From Verrucomicrobiota bacterium (GTDB lineage Bacteria > Verrucomicrobiota > Verrucomicrobiia > Limisphaerales > JADLHS01): a DNA stretch of 6,608 nucleotides. The stretch spans positions 1 through 6,608 of the forward strand of contig JANYBF010000351.1 in NCBI GenBank assembly GCA_025360895.1, given 5' to 3'. A program made the position numbers and the translations under genes. Below, one piece after another: positions 5,168-6,608 of this stretch; position 1 is the stretch's first letter, and every line of letters starts with the position of its first letter. Under the pieces are notes generated by a model. That model was given only the letters and a program-made list of their open reading frames with translations, was not told the origin of the DNA and searched no databases.

Positions 5168-6608
5168 GTGAAATATCAGTGGCAGTTTAACGGCGTGAAT
5201 CTCACGGGGCAAACCAACGCGGCTTTGACCACGACCAACGCAGGCAGCTACGCGGTGGTGATTTCCACCGGCGCGGGTTCGGTCACCAGCAGCGTGGCGA
5301 CGTTGACGCTGATTGGCCCGCCGGTGATTACGAATACCGTTCCGGCAGCAGCGGGGACAAACTATCTGACCAATGGTTTGTTGCAGTCCTTCGTAATGAG
5401 CGTGAGCGCAACGGCACTCGCAACTGACCGTTATCCCCTCCACTACCAATGGTTCACAAACGGGGTCGCAATTCCGAGTGCGACCAATATGAACTACGAT
5501 TTAAACCAATACTACCTGCCGTGGGTGCCGTTGTGGCAGACGAATTCGGCCAATGCCGATTATACGGTGAAGGTCTGGAATCCGGTCGGCACCAATCAGG
5601 CCGGCGCGTGGATGGTGCGGGTGATCTCCCCGATCAAGGCCGGTTCGACCGTGGCGTGGGGCAACAACGCCAACCATCAAGCCGAGTATCCAGTTGACCT
5701 GACCAACACGCTGGCAATTGCGGCGGGCCGCGCGCATGGCGTTTCGCTCCAGGAAGATGGTCGCGTCCGGGTTTGGGGCGACAATACCTATGGCCAGACG
5801 AACGTGCCGTCCAACGTCTCCAACGTGGTGGCCATCGCGGCGGGCGACGATCACACCCTGGCGGTGAATACGAACGGCAACGTGCTTGCGTGGGGACGAA
5901 ACACTTTCAATCAAACCAACGTCCCGACCACTTTGACCAATGCGGTTGCCGTCTCCGCTGGCGGACAACAAAGCCTGGCGCTGCGCAAAGACAGCACCGT
6001 CGTTCAGTGGGGCCAAACCTACGTTTCGATTCCGAGCGGGCTGACCAACGTGAGTGCCATCGCATCGGGCACGAACTTTCATCTGGCGTTGCGGAGCAAC
6101 TCGACGGTGGTCGCCTGGGGACTTAACAATTTCGGGCAGACCAATGTGCCGCCGGGCTTGAGCAACGTGGTGGCGATTGCCGCCGGTGGTTTTCATGCGT
6201 TGGCCGTGCGGGAGAATGGAACAGTGGTGAGTTGGGGTGCAAATGGCTCCGGCCAGACCAATGTGCCGGCGGGGTTAAGCAATGTGATGGCAGTGGCGGC
6301 CGGTTGGGCGCACAGCGTGGTCCTCAAGAATGACGGCACCGTGGTGTGCTGGGGTGACAACACCTTTGGCCAGACCAACGTTCCCGGATTGTTGAACACG
6401 GTGAAGATGATTGCGGCGGGAGGCAATCATACACTCGCTGGTGTGTTCTCCCCGCTCGTACAATATCCAGTGGACGTAACCAAAGACTTGCTGCTCATCT
6501 ACAATACGAACTCAGCCGACAGCAGCGTGGTGAAAGATTACTACCTCGCCCATCGACCCATGGTTACGGGCGCGAATGTGCTGGGAATTGGCTGCACCAA
6601 TCTTGAGA
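5168..6608 (+). CDS. Ig-like / RCC1-propeller / TIGR03790-like surface protein, partial and apparently 5'-truncated
   Basis: 480 codons are visible from GTG 5168, open to the right edge. Residues 1-49 are the back half of an Ig-like domain (YQWQFNG, NAGSYAVV, VTSSVATLTL). Residues 51-153 form a second Ig-like domain (HYQWFTNGV, ADYTVKVWN). Residues 159-426 are seven RCC1-like repeats. From about 438 the sequence DLLLIYNTNSADSSVVKDYY followed by LAHRPMVTGANVLGI resembles the start of TIGR03790-family domains; this is recognition, not a search. Such proteins are normally exported and very long. Here there is no signal peptide, and the first Ig domain begins in mid-fold. Between the hydrolase stop and 5168 there is no ATG, GTG or TTG in frame; the first in-frame ATG is 5396. 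No ribosome-binding site is convincing. Either the 5' end was lost (decaying gene), a frameshift or assembly join hides it, or an unusual start is used. Coding character is strong throughout, so any decay is recent. Confidence 0.75.
   Translation, partial: MKYQWQFNGVNLTGQTNAALTTTNAGSYAVVISTGAGSVTSSVATLTLIGPPVITNTVPAAAGTNYLTNGLLQSFVMSVSATALATDRYPLHYQWFTNGVAIPSATNMNYDLNQYYLPWVPLWQTNSANADYTVKVWNPVGTNQAGAWMVRVISPIKAGSTVAWGNNANHQAEYPVDLTNTLAIAAGRAHGVSLQEDGRVRVWGDNTYGQTNVPSNVSNVVAIAAGDDHTLAVNTNGNVLAWGRNTFNQTNVPTTLTNAVAVSAGGQQSLALRKDSTVVQWGQTYVSIPSGLTNVSAIASGTNFHLALRSNSTVVAWGLNNFGQTNVPPGLSNVVAIAAGGFHALAVRENGTVVSWGANGSGQTNVPAGLSNVMAVAAGWAHSVVLKNDGTVVCWGDNTFGQTNVPGLLNTVKMIAAGGNHTLAGVFSPLVQYPVDVTKDLLLIYNTNSADSSVVKDYYLAHRPMVTGANVLGIGCTNLE
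5642..6445 (+). repeat. Seven tandem RCC1-like repeats of about 39 codons (117 bp)
   Basis: The repeat units start at 5642, 5759, 5876, 5993, 6101, 6218 and 6335. The consensus is G-T-V-V-x-W-G-x-N-x-x-G-Q-T-N-V-P-x-G-L, then S-N-V-V-A-I-A-A-G-x-x-H-x-L-A-V-x-x-N/D. Six repeats are 37-39 residues; the fourth is 36, having lost most of the NxxGQTN section. Seven units are what a closed RCC1-type beta propeller needs, so the array looks complete in itself. Units 5, 6 and 7 also share long nucleotide identity around GGCCAGACCAATGTGCC, which points to recent duplication or gene conversion. The units are shorter than eukaryotic RCC1 repeats (about 50-60 residues) but normal for bacterial surface versions. 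Confidence 0.85.

Noticed and set aside
5501..6463. Minus-strand frames opposite the RCC1 repeats, with repetitive content
   Set aside because: Their internal repetition simply mirrors the repeats of the plus-strand protein.

Overview
The window looks like a chromosomal fragment from a verrucomicrobial bacterium, of the Pedosphaera/Limisphaera kind. This is judged from the gene types and protein style and is not proven. The pointers are a formylglycine-type sulfatase, exported ring-cleavage and dienelactone hydrolase enzymes, and a giant-type surface protein made of Ig-like and short RCC1-like repeats. A related Planctomycetota-group organism remains possible. Most genes are GC-rich, but the left edge (about 1-350) is clearly AT-richer.

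Layout. 1-263 (-): 5' part of a small membrane protein that runs off the left edge. 407-796 (-): a three-helix membrane protein of unknown role. 903-1079 (+): a 58-residue single-pass membrane protein, divergent from the previous gene across a 106-bp gap that holds a perfect 14-bp palindrome. 1167-1832 (-): a protein of unknown function with an Arg/Gly-rich basic patch, a Pro-rich linker, a helical core and a repetitive charged tail. 1940-3409 (+): an exported sulfatase. 3420-3491: an imperfect 26-bp inverted repeat between genes. 3563-4234 (+): a Tat-exported intradiol ring-cleavage dioxygenase. 4299-5099 (+): an exported dienelactone hydrolase. 5168-6608 (+): the 3' part of a large repeat protein with a half Ig domain, a second Ig-like domain, seven RCC1-type blades, and the start of a domain resembling TIGR03790. 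It runs off the right edge and appears to lack its proper 5' end.

How the genes may work together. Sulfatase, dioxygenase and hydrolase lie in the same direction, and all three carry export signals. Intradiol cleavage of catechol-type rings and dienelactone hydrolysis are steps of the same ortho-cleavage logic, and a sulfatase could release phenols from aryl sulfates. An extracytoplasmic arylsulfate/catechol-processing group is therefore the most interesting hypothesis here. It is inference: no cycloisomerase is visible, and the 153-bp gap with a hairpin between sulfatase and dioxygenase argues against simple co-transcription of all three. No RNA gene, CRISPR array or insertion-sequence transposase was seen. 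No gene-free stretch exceeds 300 bases.
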